Source: CADDZO01 sp035294145 (GTDB lineage: Bacteria; Chloroflexota; Dormibacteria; Dormibacterales; Dormibacteraceae). Taken from it: DNA of 64,000 nt. Each line of letters begins with the position of its first letter. The stretch's first letter is position 1. This document shows, piece by piece, positions 1 through 12,334 of this stretch. Position numbers and translations under genes: made by a program. The notes under the pieces are model-generated. The model did no database searches. It worked only from the letters and a program-made list of their open reading frames with translations, and was not told the origin of the DNA. The stretch covers positions 1-64,000 of the forward strand of contig DATGLL010000099.1 in NCBI GenBank assembly GCA_035294145.1, written 5' to 3'.

Positions 1-348
1 CCGATGGGGTGCCCCGAGGACGCCGGTCCCGTCCAGGGCACCGATCCCCTCCGGGGTCACCGAAGGGCTCGCGCACGAAGGCCTGGAGACGGTCTGGGGC
101 GGCATCGACATCCCCGTTGACCCGATCGAGCCGCCGCTGCCGGCGGTCTTGGGCGGCATCCCCCACCGCCTCGGCCACCCGCCAGCGGCTCTTGCGGGCG
201 AGCGGGGCGAGCGGGCCCCGCAGGGACCTGGCCACCTACTCACGGGACTCCCGCCGGGCGAGCCGGTCGGCGAGGCACACGAGGAAGCCTCGCCCGAGCG
301 CTCCAGGTCGTCGAGCGTGCTCACCACCTCCGTCGAAGGGACACCCAT
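1..348 (-). pseudogene. Degenerate IS701-type DDE transposase, N-terminal fragment
   Basis: Reading leftwards from an ATG at 348 gives an N-terminus (MGVPSTEVVSTLDDLERSGE) and then the frame must shift twice to follow a plausible protein. The middle part in the second frame contains RGPLAPLARKSRWRVAEA, an in-frame stop after RRESRE, and DRLQAFVREPFGDP, followed in a third frame by ALDGTG. This order resembles the N-terminal region of IS701-family transposases, which carry an 'APLERKNGWQLAEAAGD...' segment, then a 'LGDP' segment, then the first catalytic Asp in a 'VLDxTG' motif. One stop and at least two frameshifts make it non-functional. The fragment runs off the left edge, so the rest of the element and its inverted repeats are not visible. 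Family assignment is from memory of the family pattern and is moderately sure. Confidence 0.6.
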
Positions 349-389
349 CCTGCCGGGGTGGGAGGCCCGTGGCAAGTACGGTAGCGGTA

Positions 390-1763
390 CTAGGGCGTGG
401 GAGAGCTGCTCACCGTAGGGTTGAGGGTGGGAGAGACCGGCGTCGGCGTGGCTGGAGATGGACGGGGCGTCGGGCTCGCCGTCGAGGTCGGTGATGGACT
501 CGGGGTGGGAGTCGGGGTCGGTGTCGCCGTGGGCGTCGGCAACGGGGTGAGCGGGGGTGATACCGCCGTGACCGTCAAGGGAGCGCTAACCGGGCAGCGC
601 CCTTGCCAGCACAGGCTCAGCAGATGGCTTCCGGGGCTGGTGTCGGCGGGCACCGTCACTTGTTGCTGGAGATCGCCGTACTGATCGGCTTGAAAGGTTC
701 CGATCCGTACCGGATCGCTGGAGAGCTCGATCGTGCCCACCTGGCCTGGGGGAAGGTGAGTGGCGCTCACAGTGAGCGAGCCACCAGCCGGGACCATGGA
801 GGTGGAGAGCTGGAGGCTAACGACCGAGGGCCGACTAGCCAGATAGAAGTAGAGGAGCGTGCCCACGACCAGGGCGGCCAGCCCGCCACCGACGAGCGCC
901 CACGGCCACCGCCGGCCTCGTGGCGGGGTTGTCCCGACCACGAAGGCGGGAGCAGCATCCTGACGTAGGGCATCCTCCAGCGCCTCGACCAGTTGCGTGC
1001 AGGTTTGCCAACGCGCGGCCGGCTCCTTGGCCAAGCCCCGAAGGAGCACCTGGTCGGTCCGGCGGCCAAGCTCGGGCTTGGTCATCGAAGGCGGCGGCGG
1101 TGCCGTATGGAGTTGGTCCCGGAGCACGTCCTCCGGGCGCCCCAGGAACGGAGGCCGACCAGTGAGAAGCCAGTAGACGACGGCAGCGAAGGCATAACAA
1201 TCACTGGCCGTGGTGGGCTCAGCTCCGCGCACCTGCTCCGGGGCCAGGTAGGCGGGCCCAATGGGCGGCGCGTCAGGGGCGGTGGGAGAGACGCGCCGCA
1301 GCCACCCCATCCCCACGTCGCTGACAAAGGGATGGTCATCAGGCCCGAGGAGGATTTGCTCAGGGCGCAGGTCCCCATGGACAAACCCACCGCGATGGGC
1401 ATAGTCGATGCCAGCGGCCGCCCCCCGCAGCACCCATAACGCCCCCTCCCGGCCAAGGGTGCCGCCGCGCATGCGGCTGGCCAGGGAGCCACCCTGGACG
1501 TACTCCAGGATCAGGTAGGCCTCGCCTCCCACCTCGCCAAAGTCGAGGACGCTGACCAGGTTGGGGTGCCTGAGCGTGACCAGGGCCGGCGCCAAGGCTC
1601 GGAAACGAGACCAGCCCTCCTCGGACAGGCTCTCCAGCACCTTGACCGCAACCGAGCCGCTGGTGGGATCGTAGCCACGGAAGACAGGACCCAACGCGCC
1701 CTGGCCGAGGTACTCGTGCACCTCGTAACGCCCTAAGCGGCTGCCGGTGTGGATCACCGGCAT
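390..1763 (-). CDS. Membrane-anchored Ser/Thr kinase-like protein, probably a pseudokinase
   Basis: The 457-residue protein has a PknB-type kinase fold at about residues 12-265, one transmembrane helix (about 286-309), an extracytoplasmic Ig-like domain (about 315-400) and a Pro/Thr/Ser-rich tail of TPTP-type repeats to the end. The glycine loop (GQGALGPVFRG) and the ATP-binding Lys41 in VAVKVLE are present. The catalytic loop is HGDLRPEQ (129-136) instead of HRDLKPxN, the DFG motif is DVG (149-151), and the helix-C glutamate position appears to be Leu; APE (174-176) is kept. Loss of the HRD Arg, the metal-binding Asn and the helix-C Glu suggests weak or no phosphotransfer, so a signalling or binding role is as likely as an active kinase. 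It lies downstream of rpoC but has its own 212-base upstream region. The start ATG has only a weak GGGG-type ribosome site. Confidence 0.8.
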   Translation of the reverse strand: MPVIHTGSRLGRYEVHEYLGQGALGPVFRGYDPTSGSVAVKVLESLSEEGWSRFRALAPALVTLRHPNLVSVLDFGEVGGEAYLILEYVQGGSLASRMRGGTLGREGALWVLRGAAAGIDYAHRGGFVHGDLRPEQILLGPDDHPFVSDVGMGWLRRVSPTAPDAPPIGPAYLAPEQVRGAEPTTASDCYAFAAVVYWLLTGRPPFLGRPEDVLRDQLHTAPPPPSMTKPELGRRTDQVLLRGLAKEPAARWQTCTQLVEALEDALRQDAAPAFVVGTTPPRGRRWPWALVGGGLAALVVGTLLYFYLASRPSVVSLQLSTSMVPAGGSLTVSATHLPPGQVGTIELSSDPVRIGTFQADQYGDLQQQVTVPADTSPGSHLLSLCWQGRCPVSAPLTVTAVSPPLTPLPTPTATPTPTPTPSPSPTSTASPTPRPSPATPTPVSPTLNPTVSSSPTP

Positions 1764-1934
1764 GCCGAAGGACCCCTATCGACGTGAGCCTGGCCTACGA
1801 TGCCACGAAATCTAACCGGAGAGGGCTAGAGCTGTCATCACAGCGGCATGGACCCTCGGCCCGAGGGACGACGTCACCAGGCGGGCACCACCAGAGGATG
1901 CCACCAGGGGCCACGACCCGACCCTGGAGACCCC

Positions 1935-1960
1935 GGGGGGCGTCGCTCGTGACGCCCCCC
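1935..1960 (-). terminator. Hairpin after rpoC
   Basis: A perfect 10-bp stem (GGGGGGCGTC / GACGCCCCCC) with a 6-base loop lies 16 bases beyond the rpoC stop codon. It has no T-run on the transcript side, so it may be a weak or Rho-assisted terminator, or an RNA 3'-end stabiliser. Its position just after the last gene of the rplJ-rplL-rpoB-rpoC block fits a terminator. Confidence 0.6.
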
Positions 1961-1975
1961 GCCACCTCTCAGAGG

Positions 1976-6232
<4,257 letters not shown>

Positions 6233-6279
6233 CGTTTCCTACCGTCTCCTTCAGCTCTTCTTCGCTAGATCACCGCGGC

Positions 6280-9200
6280 TCACTCGCTCGAGGTGTCCTC
6301 GCCGAGCTCCTCGCGCTCCAGGTTGATGCCCAGGTCGAGCGGGAGCTCCGGGATGTCCTCCTCGCTCAGCACGATCTGACGCTCGTCCTCGCTCAGGATC
6401 TCGACCCCCAGGGCCAGACCCTCAAGCTCCTTGACCAGGACCCGGAAGCTCTCCGGGATCCCGGCCTCAAGCGTGTTGTCGCCCTTGACGATGGCCTCAT
6501 AGGCCTTGACCCGGCCCACGATGTCGTCGGACTTCACGGTCAGGATCTCCTGGAGGACGTGAGCGGCCCCATACGCCTCCAGGGCCCAGACCTCCATCTC
6601 CCCGAAACGCTGGCCGCCGAATTGGGCCTTGCCCCCCAACGGCTGCTGGGTGACCAGACTGTAAGGCCCGGTGGAACGGGCGTGGATCTTGTCCTCGACC
6701 AGGTGGTGGAGCTTCATCATGTAGATCCACCCCACGGTGACCGGCTGGTCGAACTCCTCCCCAGTCCGGCCGTCACGGACCCTGACCTTGCCATCGGGCG
6801 GCAACCCGTGCCTCTCCAGCTCGGACCTGATCACCTCCAGGGAGGCGCCGTCGAAGACCGGGGTCATCACCTTCATCCCCGCGGCCCTGGCGACCCAGCC
6901 CAGATGGGTCTCCAGCACCTGCCCCAGGTTCATGCGGCTGGGCACGCCCAAGGGGTTGAGGACGATCTCCACCGGAGTGCCATCGGGCAGGAAGGGCATG
7001 TCCTCGCGAGGGAGGATGCGGGAGACCACGCCCTTGTTGCCGTGACGACCAGCCATCTTGTCGCCGGCCGAGATCTTCCGCTTCTGGGCCACGTAGACCC
7101 GCACCAGCTCATTCACACCGGGGGCCAGCTCATCCCGGTTCTCGCGGCTGAACACCTTGACGTCCACGACCACGCCGCGCTCCCCGTGCGGCACTCGAAG
7201 GCTGGAGTCCCGTACCTCCCGCGCCTTCTCGCCGAAGATCGCCCGCAGCAAGCGCTCCTCGGCCGAGAGCTCGGTCTCGCCCTTGGGAGTGATCTTGCCC
7301 ACCAGGATGTCACCGCTCTCCACCTCGGCACCGATGTAGACGATGCCTCGCTCATCGAGGTTCCGGAGCGCCTCGTCCGAGACGTTGGGAATGTCGCGAG
7401 TGATCTCCTCAGGGCCCAGCTTGGTGTCCCGAGCCTCGATCTCGAACTCCTCGATGTGGATCGAGGTGTACTTGTCCTCCTTGACGATGTCCTCGGAGAG
7501 GAGGATGGCATCCTCGAAGTTGTAGCCCTCCCAAGGCATGAAGGCGACCAGGACGTTCCGGCCCAGCGCCATCTCGCCGTCCTGGATGGCGGGGCCGTCA
7601 GCGAGGATGTCCCCCACCTCCACGTGCTGGCCTGGCTTGACCCGCACCCGATGGTTCAGGCAGGTGCCTTGGTTCGAGCGGTAAAACTTCATGAGCGGGT
7701 ATCGCCGCTCCGGCGAGCCGTCGTCTGGCCGGACCACGATCTCGTACACCGGGTTGGCATGGATCCCTCGCAGCTCCTGGGGATGGGCCACGTCCACCAC
7801 CGTCCCGGCGACGTCGGCGACGATCATCTCCCCCGAGTACTTGGCGGCGTACGCCTCGACCCCGGTGCCGACCAACGGGGACTCGGTGACCATCAGTGGC
7901 ACCGCCTGGCGCTGCATGTTGGCCCCCATCAGCGCCCGGTTGGCGTCGTCGTGCTCGAGGAAGGGGATCATGGCGGCCGCCACCGAGACGATCTGCTTGG
8001 GCGACACATCCATGTACTGGATGCTGTTCACGTCCTCAAGGGCGAAGTGACCGCGGACACGGGCCGGGACCCGGGCATCGCGGAAGGTCCCGTCATCGTT
8101 CAGCACCGCGTTGGCCTGGGCGATGCTGAACATGTCCTCCTCGTCCGCTGAAAGGTAGAGCACGTCCGTGGAGGCCCAGGGCACGATGTCGACCGCCTGG
8201 ACGCCAGCCTGTTCCAGCTTGGCCACCGCCTCTGCGTCCAGCACCGTCCCCGCCGGCAGCACCTCCTCCCCCGCAGCGTCCACCGCCGAACGGCGCAGCT
8301 TGCGCCCCTCCAGGCGCTTGCCATCGGTGGCGACGGACATCCGGTTGTAGACCCGGCGGAACGGGGTCTCGATGAACCCGAACTCGTTGACCCTGGCGTA
8401 GGTCGCCAGGGAGCCGATCAGGCCAATGTTCGGCCCCTCCGGGGTCTCGATCGGGCAGATGCGGCCGTAGTGACTGTGGTGGACGTCGCGAACGTCGAAG
8501 CCCGCACGCTCACGGCTCAGGCCGCCAGGGCCGAGGGCGGAGAGGCGCCGCTTGTGGGTCAGCTCGGCCAGCGGGTTCACCTGGTCCATGAACTGGGAGA
8601 GCTGGCTGGAACCGAAGAACTCCTTGATCGCCGCCACCACCGGACGGGCATTGATCAAGGAGGCGGCCGTGACCGTGGCGGGATCGGAGATCGTCATCCG
8701 CTCCTTGATGATCCGCTCCATCCGGATCAGTCCCATCCGGAACTGGTTCTGGAGCAGCTCCCCAACGGGCTTGACCCGACGGTTGCCCAGGTGATCGATG
8801 TCGTCTCCGACCTGCCGATCCCGAGGCGCGTTGTTCAGCTCGATGAGCTTGCGCAGGATGGCGATGAAGTCGCCCTTCTCAAGGATCCGCAGGTTGCGAT
8901 CCCGCACCCGCTCCTGGATATCCTCGGGGTCTCGCCCAAGCCGCTTGTCGACCTTGTATCGGCCGACTCGACCGAGGTCGAAGCGGCGCGGGTTGAAGAA
9001 CAGGCTGTAGAGGAGGTTGCGGGCGTTGTCGATGCTCGGCGGATCGCCCGGGCGCACGCGCCGGTACAGCTCGAGCAGGGCGTCATCGGTTCGAGTCGTG
9101 GGGTCCCGCTCGAAGGTGGCCTCGATGTAGCGGTGCTCGGGGTTGTCGTCGACGTCGCCGAACAGCTCGAGGAAGGCCCGACGCTGCGCCTCACGGTCGC

Positions 9201-9822
9201 TGTCGGTCCCTTTGAGCTGCGGGAGCTCCAGCGCCTTCAGCAGCACCGTGACCGGTACCTTCCGCTTGCGGTCGATCTTGACCGTGATCACGTCTTTGGC
9301 CGAGGTCTCGATCTCCAGCCAGGCACCCCGGTTCGGGATCAGCTTGGCTCCGAACAGCCGGCGCCCGGTGGCCGGATCCTCGGTCGCCGTGAAGTAGACG
9401 CCGGGAGAGCGGACGAGCTGGGAGACCACCACCCGTTCGGTGCCGTTCACGATGAACGTGCCCTCGTCGGTCATCATGGCGAAGTCGCCCATGTAAACGT
9501 CCGACTCTTTGATCTCCCCGGTCTCCTTGATGGTCAGGCGGGTCCGGATCCGCAGCGGGGCTGCGTAGGTCTGGTCACGGTTCCGGCACTCCTCCACCGA
9601 GAACTTCGGGGGGCCGAACTCGAAGTCCAGAAACCGAAGCTCGAAGTTCTTACCCGTGTAATCGGTGATAGGGTTAATCTCATCGAAGAGCTCCCGGAGC
9701 CCCTCGGTCTTGAACCAGTTGAAGGAGTCGAGCTGGGTCGCGATCAGGTCCTTCAGCTCGAGGAGATTGGGGATGCGGCCGTAGGAACGGCGCGCGGGAG
9801 CTTTCATCTCAGAGATCATCAA
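6280..9822 (-). CDS. rpoB: DNA-directed RNA polymerase subunit beta
   Basis: The 1180-residue beta subunit starts at ATG 9822 behind an AGGAGG site; a TTG three bases upstream is a possible alternative start. The rifampicin region reads GSSQLSQFMDQVNPLAEL followed by THKRRLSALGPGGL, so the residues equivalent to E. coli Asp516, His526 and Ser531 are wild type. This predicts, by family knowledge, no built-in resistance at those positions. The conserved GHFALEDVNSIQYMDVSP, GYNFEDAILLSE and C-terminal GGKAQFGGQRFGEMEVWALEA segments (read in parts) are present. The protein lacks the large lineage-specific insertions of the 1340-residue proteobacterial form. It is transcribed with rplJ, rplL and rpoC; the 222-base gap to rplL contains two hairpins. 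Confidence 0.99.
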   Translation of the reverse strand: MMISEMKAPARRSYGRIPNLLELKDLIATQLDSFNWFKTEGLRELFDEINPITDYTGKNFELRFLDFEFGPPKFSVEECRNRDQTYAAPLRIRTRLTIKETGEIKESDVYMGDFAMMTDEGTFIVNGTERVVVSQLVRSPGVYFTATEDPATGRRLFGAKLIPNRGAWLEIETSAKDVITVKIDRKRKVPVTVLLKALELPQLKGTDSDREAQRRAFLELFGDVDDNPEHRYIEATFERDPTTRTDDALLELYRRVRPGDPPSIDNARNLLYSLFFNPRRFDLGRVGRYKVDKRLGRDPEDIQERVRDRNLRILEKGDFIAILRKLIELNNAPRDRQVGDDIDHLGNRRVKPVGELLQNQFRMGLIRMERIIKERMTISDPATVTAASLINARPVVAAIKEFFGSSQLSQFMDQVNPLAELTHKRRLSALGPGGLSRERAGFDVRDVHHSHYGRICPIETPEGPNIGLIGSLATYARVNEFGFIETPFRRVYNRMSVATDGKRLEGRKLRRSAVDAAGEEVLPAGTVLDAEAVAKLEQAGVQAVDIVPWASTDVLYLSADEEDMFSIAQANAVLNDDGTFRDARVPARVRGHFALEDVNSIQYMDVSPKQIVSVAAAMIPFLEHDDANRALMGANMQRQAVPLMVTESPLVGTGVEAYAAKYSGEMIVADVAGTVVDVAHPQELRGIHANPVYEIVVRPDDGSPERRYPLMKFYRSNQGTCLNHRVRVKPGQHVEVGDILADGPAIQDGEMALGRNVLVAFMPWEGYNFEDAILLSEDIVKEDKYTSIHIEEFEIEARDTKLGPEEITRDIPNVSDEALRNLDERGIVYIGAEVESGDILVGKITPKGETELSAEERLLRAIFGEKAREVRDSSLRVPHGERGVVVDVKVFSRENRDELAPGVNELVRVYVAQKRKISAGDKMAGRHGNKGVVSRILPREDMPFLPDGTPVEIVLNPLGVPSRMNLGQVLETHLGWVARAAGMKVMTPVFDGASLEVIRSELERHGLPPDGKVRVRDGRTGEEFDQPVTVGWIYMMKLHHLVEDKIHARSTGPYSLVTQQPLGGKAQFGGQRFGEMEVWALEAYGAAHVLQEILTVKSDDIVGRVKAYEAIVKGDNTLEAGIPESFRVLVKELEGLALGVEILSEDERQIVLSEEDIPELPLDLGINLEREELGEDTSSE

Positions 9823-9991
9823 CGGGGCAGCCTCCTACAGAGCGAACGGGCGCGCTGAGACAGGGGAAGATCAGCGGGCCGGCGCAGCACGAACGATGAT
9901 CATATCACGTTCGCCCACCTGCAGGAGGCCTTGCCCCACGCGGCCATCAGCACCAGCCGGCCCCCCCGATGGGCAGCCGGACCAGCCGCGG

Positions 9992-10006
9992 AACCCGTCA
10001 CGGGTT
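9992..10006 (-). terminator. Small hairpin between rplL and rpoB
   Basis: AACCCG / CGGGTT with a TCA loop forms a 6-bp hairpin directly distal to the larger palindrome after rplL. Two hairpins in tandem between rplL and rpoB fit the partial termination or RNA processing known to lower rpoB output relative to L7/L12 in other bacteria. No T-run is present. Confidence 0.35.
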
Positions 10007-10012
10007 GGCGCA

Positions 10013-10039
10013 CCCCACGAGATCCTGGATCTCGTGGGG
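10013..10039 (-). terminator. Palindrome after rplL, attenuator-like and member of a repeat family
   Basis: A perfect 12-bp stem (CCCCACGAGATC / GATCTCGTGGGG) with a CTG loop begins 7 bases after the rplL stop. It could attenuate transcription into rpoB. The core CCCCACGA...TCGTGGGG is shared with palindromes at 16400-16437 and 16846-16872, which lie inside a decayed IS607 element. It may therefore be a mobile palindromic repeat that has been placed here rather than a purpose-built terminator. Confidence 0.6.
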
Positions 10040-10045
10040 ACGCGC

Positions 10046-10435
10046 CTACCGGATCTCGACGGTCGCGCCGGCCTCCCGCAGCTTGGAGGCGGCCTTCTCC
10101 GCGTCCTCCCGGCTGACGTTCTCCAGAACCGGCTTGGGCGCCGCGTCGACCAGGTCCTTGGCCTCCTTCAGGCCCAGCTGGGTGATCTCCCGGACCGCCT
10201 TGATCACGTTGATCTTACTGTCCCCAGCTGCCTGCAGGACGACCGTGAACTCAACCTGCTCCTCTTGCGGCTGCTCCTCGGCCACCGCAGCTGGAGCCGC
10301 GGCTACGGCTGCCACCGGCGCCGCCGCCTTGATGCCCAACTCCTCCTCAATGGTCTTGATGGCCTCGACCACATCCAGGACGCTCCATTCCTTGAGCGCC
10401 TCGACGAACTCCTTGGGGGTGATCTTGGTCGCCAT
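10046..10435 (-). CDS. rplL: 50S ribosomal protein L7/L12
   Basis: The 129-residue stalk protein begins MATKITPKEFVEALKEW. This ATG is chosen because AAGGAGG lies 10 bases upstream; an in-frame start 21 bases earlier lies upstream of that site. The N-terminal dimerisation domain, the Ala/Pro/Glu-rich hinge (AAAPVAAVAAAPAAVAEE) and the C-terminal factor-binding domain with GLKEAKDLVDAAPKPV are all clear. It forms the L10(L12)n stalk with the adjacent rplJ product and recruits translation GTPases. It lies 57 bases after rplJ in the same operon. Confidence 0.98.
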   Translation of the reverse strand: MATKITPKEFVEALKEWSVLDVVEAIKTIEEELGIKAAAPVAAVAAAPAAVAEEQPQEEQVEFTVVLQAAGDSKINVIKAVREITQLGLKEAKDLVDAAPKPVLENVSREDAEKAASKLREAGATVEIR

Positions 10436-10492
10436 TCCTATCTTGCCTCCTTGCAATGTCCCCCTCCCCTGCCGGGGTGGAGCAGGAACAAA

Positions 10493-11026
10493 TCAGGCCG
10501 TGGCTCGCCCCTCCAGCTGATCGCGATAGGCTTGCAGGAGCCCGACCAGCTGCTGCACGGGGGTGCGGAGAGCCCCGACCAGTTGGGCCGCGGGGCCCTG
10601 GACCGCCCCCAGCAGCTGGGCCAACAGGACTTCACGGGGGGGAAGGTCGGCGATCTGACGGGTCCGCTCGGCGTCCAGGGTACGGCCCTCGACAAGGCCG
10701 CCCACGATCTCCAGCCTAAGCCTGGTCTGGCGGGCGAAATCGGTCAGGACGCGCGCCGGCGTCCCCACCTCCCCGTAGCCGAACGCGATCGCAATTGGCC
10801 CGACGAGGAGGTCCTGGAACTCTGGATGGCCCGCCTGGACGGCAGCCCGCCTGGCCAGGGTGTTCTTCACCACCCGGTACTCCACGCCCTGAGCACGCAG
10901 GCGCCGCCGCAGTTCCTGCATCTGACCGACGGCGAGGCCACGATAGTCGGTCAGTACCGCCACCTTCGCGGCCCGAAGCTTCTCGGTGAGCAGCTCGACC
11001 TGCTGGAGCTTCTCGGGTCTCGGCAT
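10493..11026 (-). CDS. rplJ: 50S ribosomal protein L10
   Basis: The 177-residue L10 starts at MPRPEKLQQVELL, because GGAGG sits 7 bases before this ATG; an earlier in-frame start would lie inside the leader RNA. The N-terminal domain contains DYRGLAVGQMQELRRRLR and VKNTLARRA, typical of L10, and the C-terminal helix for L12 dimers is present (PVQQLVGLLQAYRDQLEG). It anchors L7/L12 to 23S rRNA. Known L10 proteins with L12 repress their own operon through a leader RNA, and such a leader is visible immediately upstream. Confidence 0.98.
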   Translation of the reverse strand: MPRPEKLQQVELLTEKLRAAKVAVLTDYRGLAVGQMQELRRRLRAQGVEYRVVKNTLARRAAVQAGHPEFQDLLVGPIAIAFGYGEVGTPARVLTDFARQTRLRLEIVGGLVEGRTLDAERTRQIADLPPREVLLAQLLGAVQGPAAQLVGALRTPVQQLVGLLQAYRDQLEGRATA

Positions 11027-11145
11027 GAAAAAACCTCCGTGCCACGCAGACAGACACGGAGGCGCTCCCCTGGCTTGCTCGATGCCTCGGCAGGACATTG
11101 AGACGCGGGCGCGTCACCTGCTGTCTGCGGCGCTGGGTCAGTATA
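11027..11145 (-). ncRNA. L10 leader (rplJ autoregulatory RNA)
   Basis: The 5' leader of rplJ contains, in transcript order, CCGCAGACAGCAGGTGACGC (plus-strand 11111-11130) and ATGTCCTGCCGAGGCA (11083-11098). These pair as AGCAGG/CCTGC and match the conserved AGACAGCAGGUG and CUGCCGAGG elements of the L10-leader family as I remember it. The leader ends in a strong hairpin followed by T6 (see next entry). Family knowledge: the L10-L12 complex binds this kink-turn RNA and represses rplJL. A covariance-model search with the L10_leader family would confirm it. Confidence 0.75.
11028..11062 (-). terminator. Intrinsic terminator overlapping the rplJ ribosome site
   Basis: An 8-bp stem CCTCCGTG / CACGGAGG with a 13-base loop is followed on the transcript by six U residues, a textbook intrinsic terminator. 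The GGAGG of the 3' arm is also the rplJ Shine-Dalgarno sequence, and the U-run reaches to two bases before the start codon. Folding would both terminate transcription and hide the ribosome site. This suits attenuation by the L10 leader. Confidence 0.75.
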
Positions 11146-11230
11146 CCGGGGAGAACGACGGCGGGCGGAGCGAGTGGGGGTTCAGCGCGGTCGGGGGATC
11201 GCGAGGAGATGGAGAGCGGAGATATTGAAG

Positions 11231-12334
11231 GTGATCGAAGCGCGAGGTCGACACGCGATCAGGGGATCGCACGAGGACGAATGGGAGGTTGAATGCGAAG
11301 TCCTGCCAGGGCTCGAGGGCTTCCTTGCCCGGGAGCTGCGTCGTCGCCTCGCCGGCCGGGTCCACGGCATCGCCGACTCCGGCCGAGCGAGCCTACGTTT
11401 CGCATTCCGTGGCCCCCTGGCAGACCTCCTCAGCCTCCGCGTCGCCCAGGCAGCCTTCCTGGTCTTGGAGTTCGCAGGCCAGCGCCCCACCACGTTGCTC
11501 GGCGACCAGAACCTTCGACGGCTGACGGCCGCGGTCGACGTGGTGCGTCAGCTCCACCCCCCGGAGACGTTCGGCGGGTTTCGCTTCAGCGCCGCCGGGC
11601 GCGACTCCACCACCTTCCGCCGGCTGGCCGAGGCCCTAGCCGAGCAGACCGGGTTGCGTCACCAGCCCGACAACGGCGAGTTGCTGATCCGGGTCCGACC
11701 GGCCCCTCAGGGCGGGTGGCAGGCCCTGGTACGGCTCTCCCCACGGCCCTTGGCCACCCGTCACTGGCGAGTGCACAACCTGCCCGGAGCGCTCAACGCG
11801 ACCATCGCCGCCGCCATGGTGGAGCTGACCAGCCCCAGGGCCCAGGACCGCTTCCTGAACCTCATGTGCGGATCTGGGACCCTGATCGTGGAGCGGCTTC
11901 TACGGTCTCCCGCTGCCGAGGTGGTGGGCTGTGATGAGAGCGAGCAGGCATTGGCCGCCGCGCAGGCCAACTTGGAGGCCGCGGGGCTGGGCGGGCAGGC
12001 ACGCCTGCTCCGAAGCGACGCCACCCGAACGGACCTTCCCACCTCCCACTTCGATGCGATCTGCGTCGACCCACCCTACGGCAACCTCGTGGGATCGCAC
12101 CGTCAGAACCTCCTCCTGTACCCCTCTCTCCTCCGGGAGGCGGCTCGACTGGCGGCACCGGGGGCTGCCCTGGTCGTGGTGACCCACGAGCTCCGACTGC
12201 TGGAATCGTGCCTGCGGGAAGGCTCGGCTTGGGAGCTGGAGCGATCCATCCGGGTGTTCCAGAGCGGTCAGCGGCCCGGCATCTACCTCCTGCGTCGCCG
12301 CCCGGACGAGGCCCCCCGGTCCCCCTGCCCCTGA
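11231..12334 (+). CDS. THUMP-type class I RNA methyltransferase (RlmL/Trm14-like)
   Basis: The 367-residue protein is a SAM-dependent methyltransferase likely acting on guanine-N2 in tRNA or rRNA. The N-terminal part (VLPGLEGFLARELRRR and following) looks like the NTD/THUMP region of this family. The SAM-binding motif FLNLMCGSGTLIVE and the catalytic DPPYGN motif are present. GTG 11231 is chosen as start because GGAG lies 9 bases upstream; TTG 11225 and GTG 11174 are alternatives. The gene lies on the plus strand between rplA and rplJ, splitting the usual L11-L1-L10-L12 order, and its promoter must overlap the back-to-back rplJ leader region. The exact substrate (tRNA position 6 or 23S rRNA) cannot be told from sequence alone. 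Confidence 0.82.
   Translation: MIEARGRHAIRGSHEDEWEVECEVLPGLEGFLARELRRRLAGRVHGIADSGRASLRFAFRGPLADLLSLRVAQAAFLVLEFAGQRPTTLLGDQNLRRLTAAVDVVRQLHPPETFGGFRFSAAGRDSTTFRRLAEALAEQTGLRHQPDNGELLIRVRPAPQGGWQALVRLSPRPLATRHWRVHNLPGALNATIAAAMVELTSPRAQDRFLNLMCGSGTLIVERLLRSPAAEVVGCDESEQALAAAQANLEAAGLGGQARLLRSDATRTDLPTSHFDAICVDPPYGNLVGSHRQNLLLYPSLLREAARLAAPGAALVVVTHELRLLESCLREGSAWELERSIRVFQSGQRPGIYLLRRRPDEAPRSPCP

Noticed and set aside
440..560. GGTGTCGGGGT-type tandem repeats as a regulatory repeat array
   Set aside because: They are the codons of the Thr-Pro-rich tail of the kinase-like protein.
6559..9858. Long plus-strand open frames opposite rpoB (6559-8151 and 8470-9858)
   Set aside because: Same reason: antisense to a certain gene, with no ribosome site or recognisable domain.
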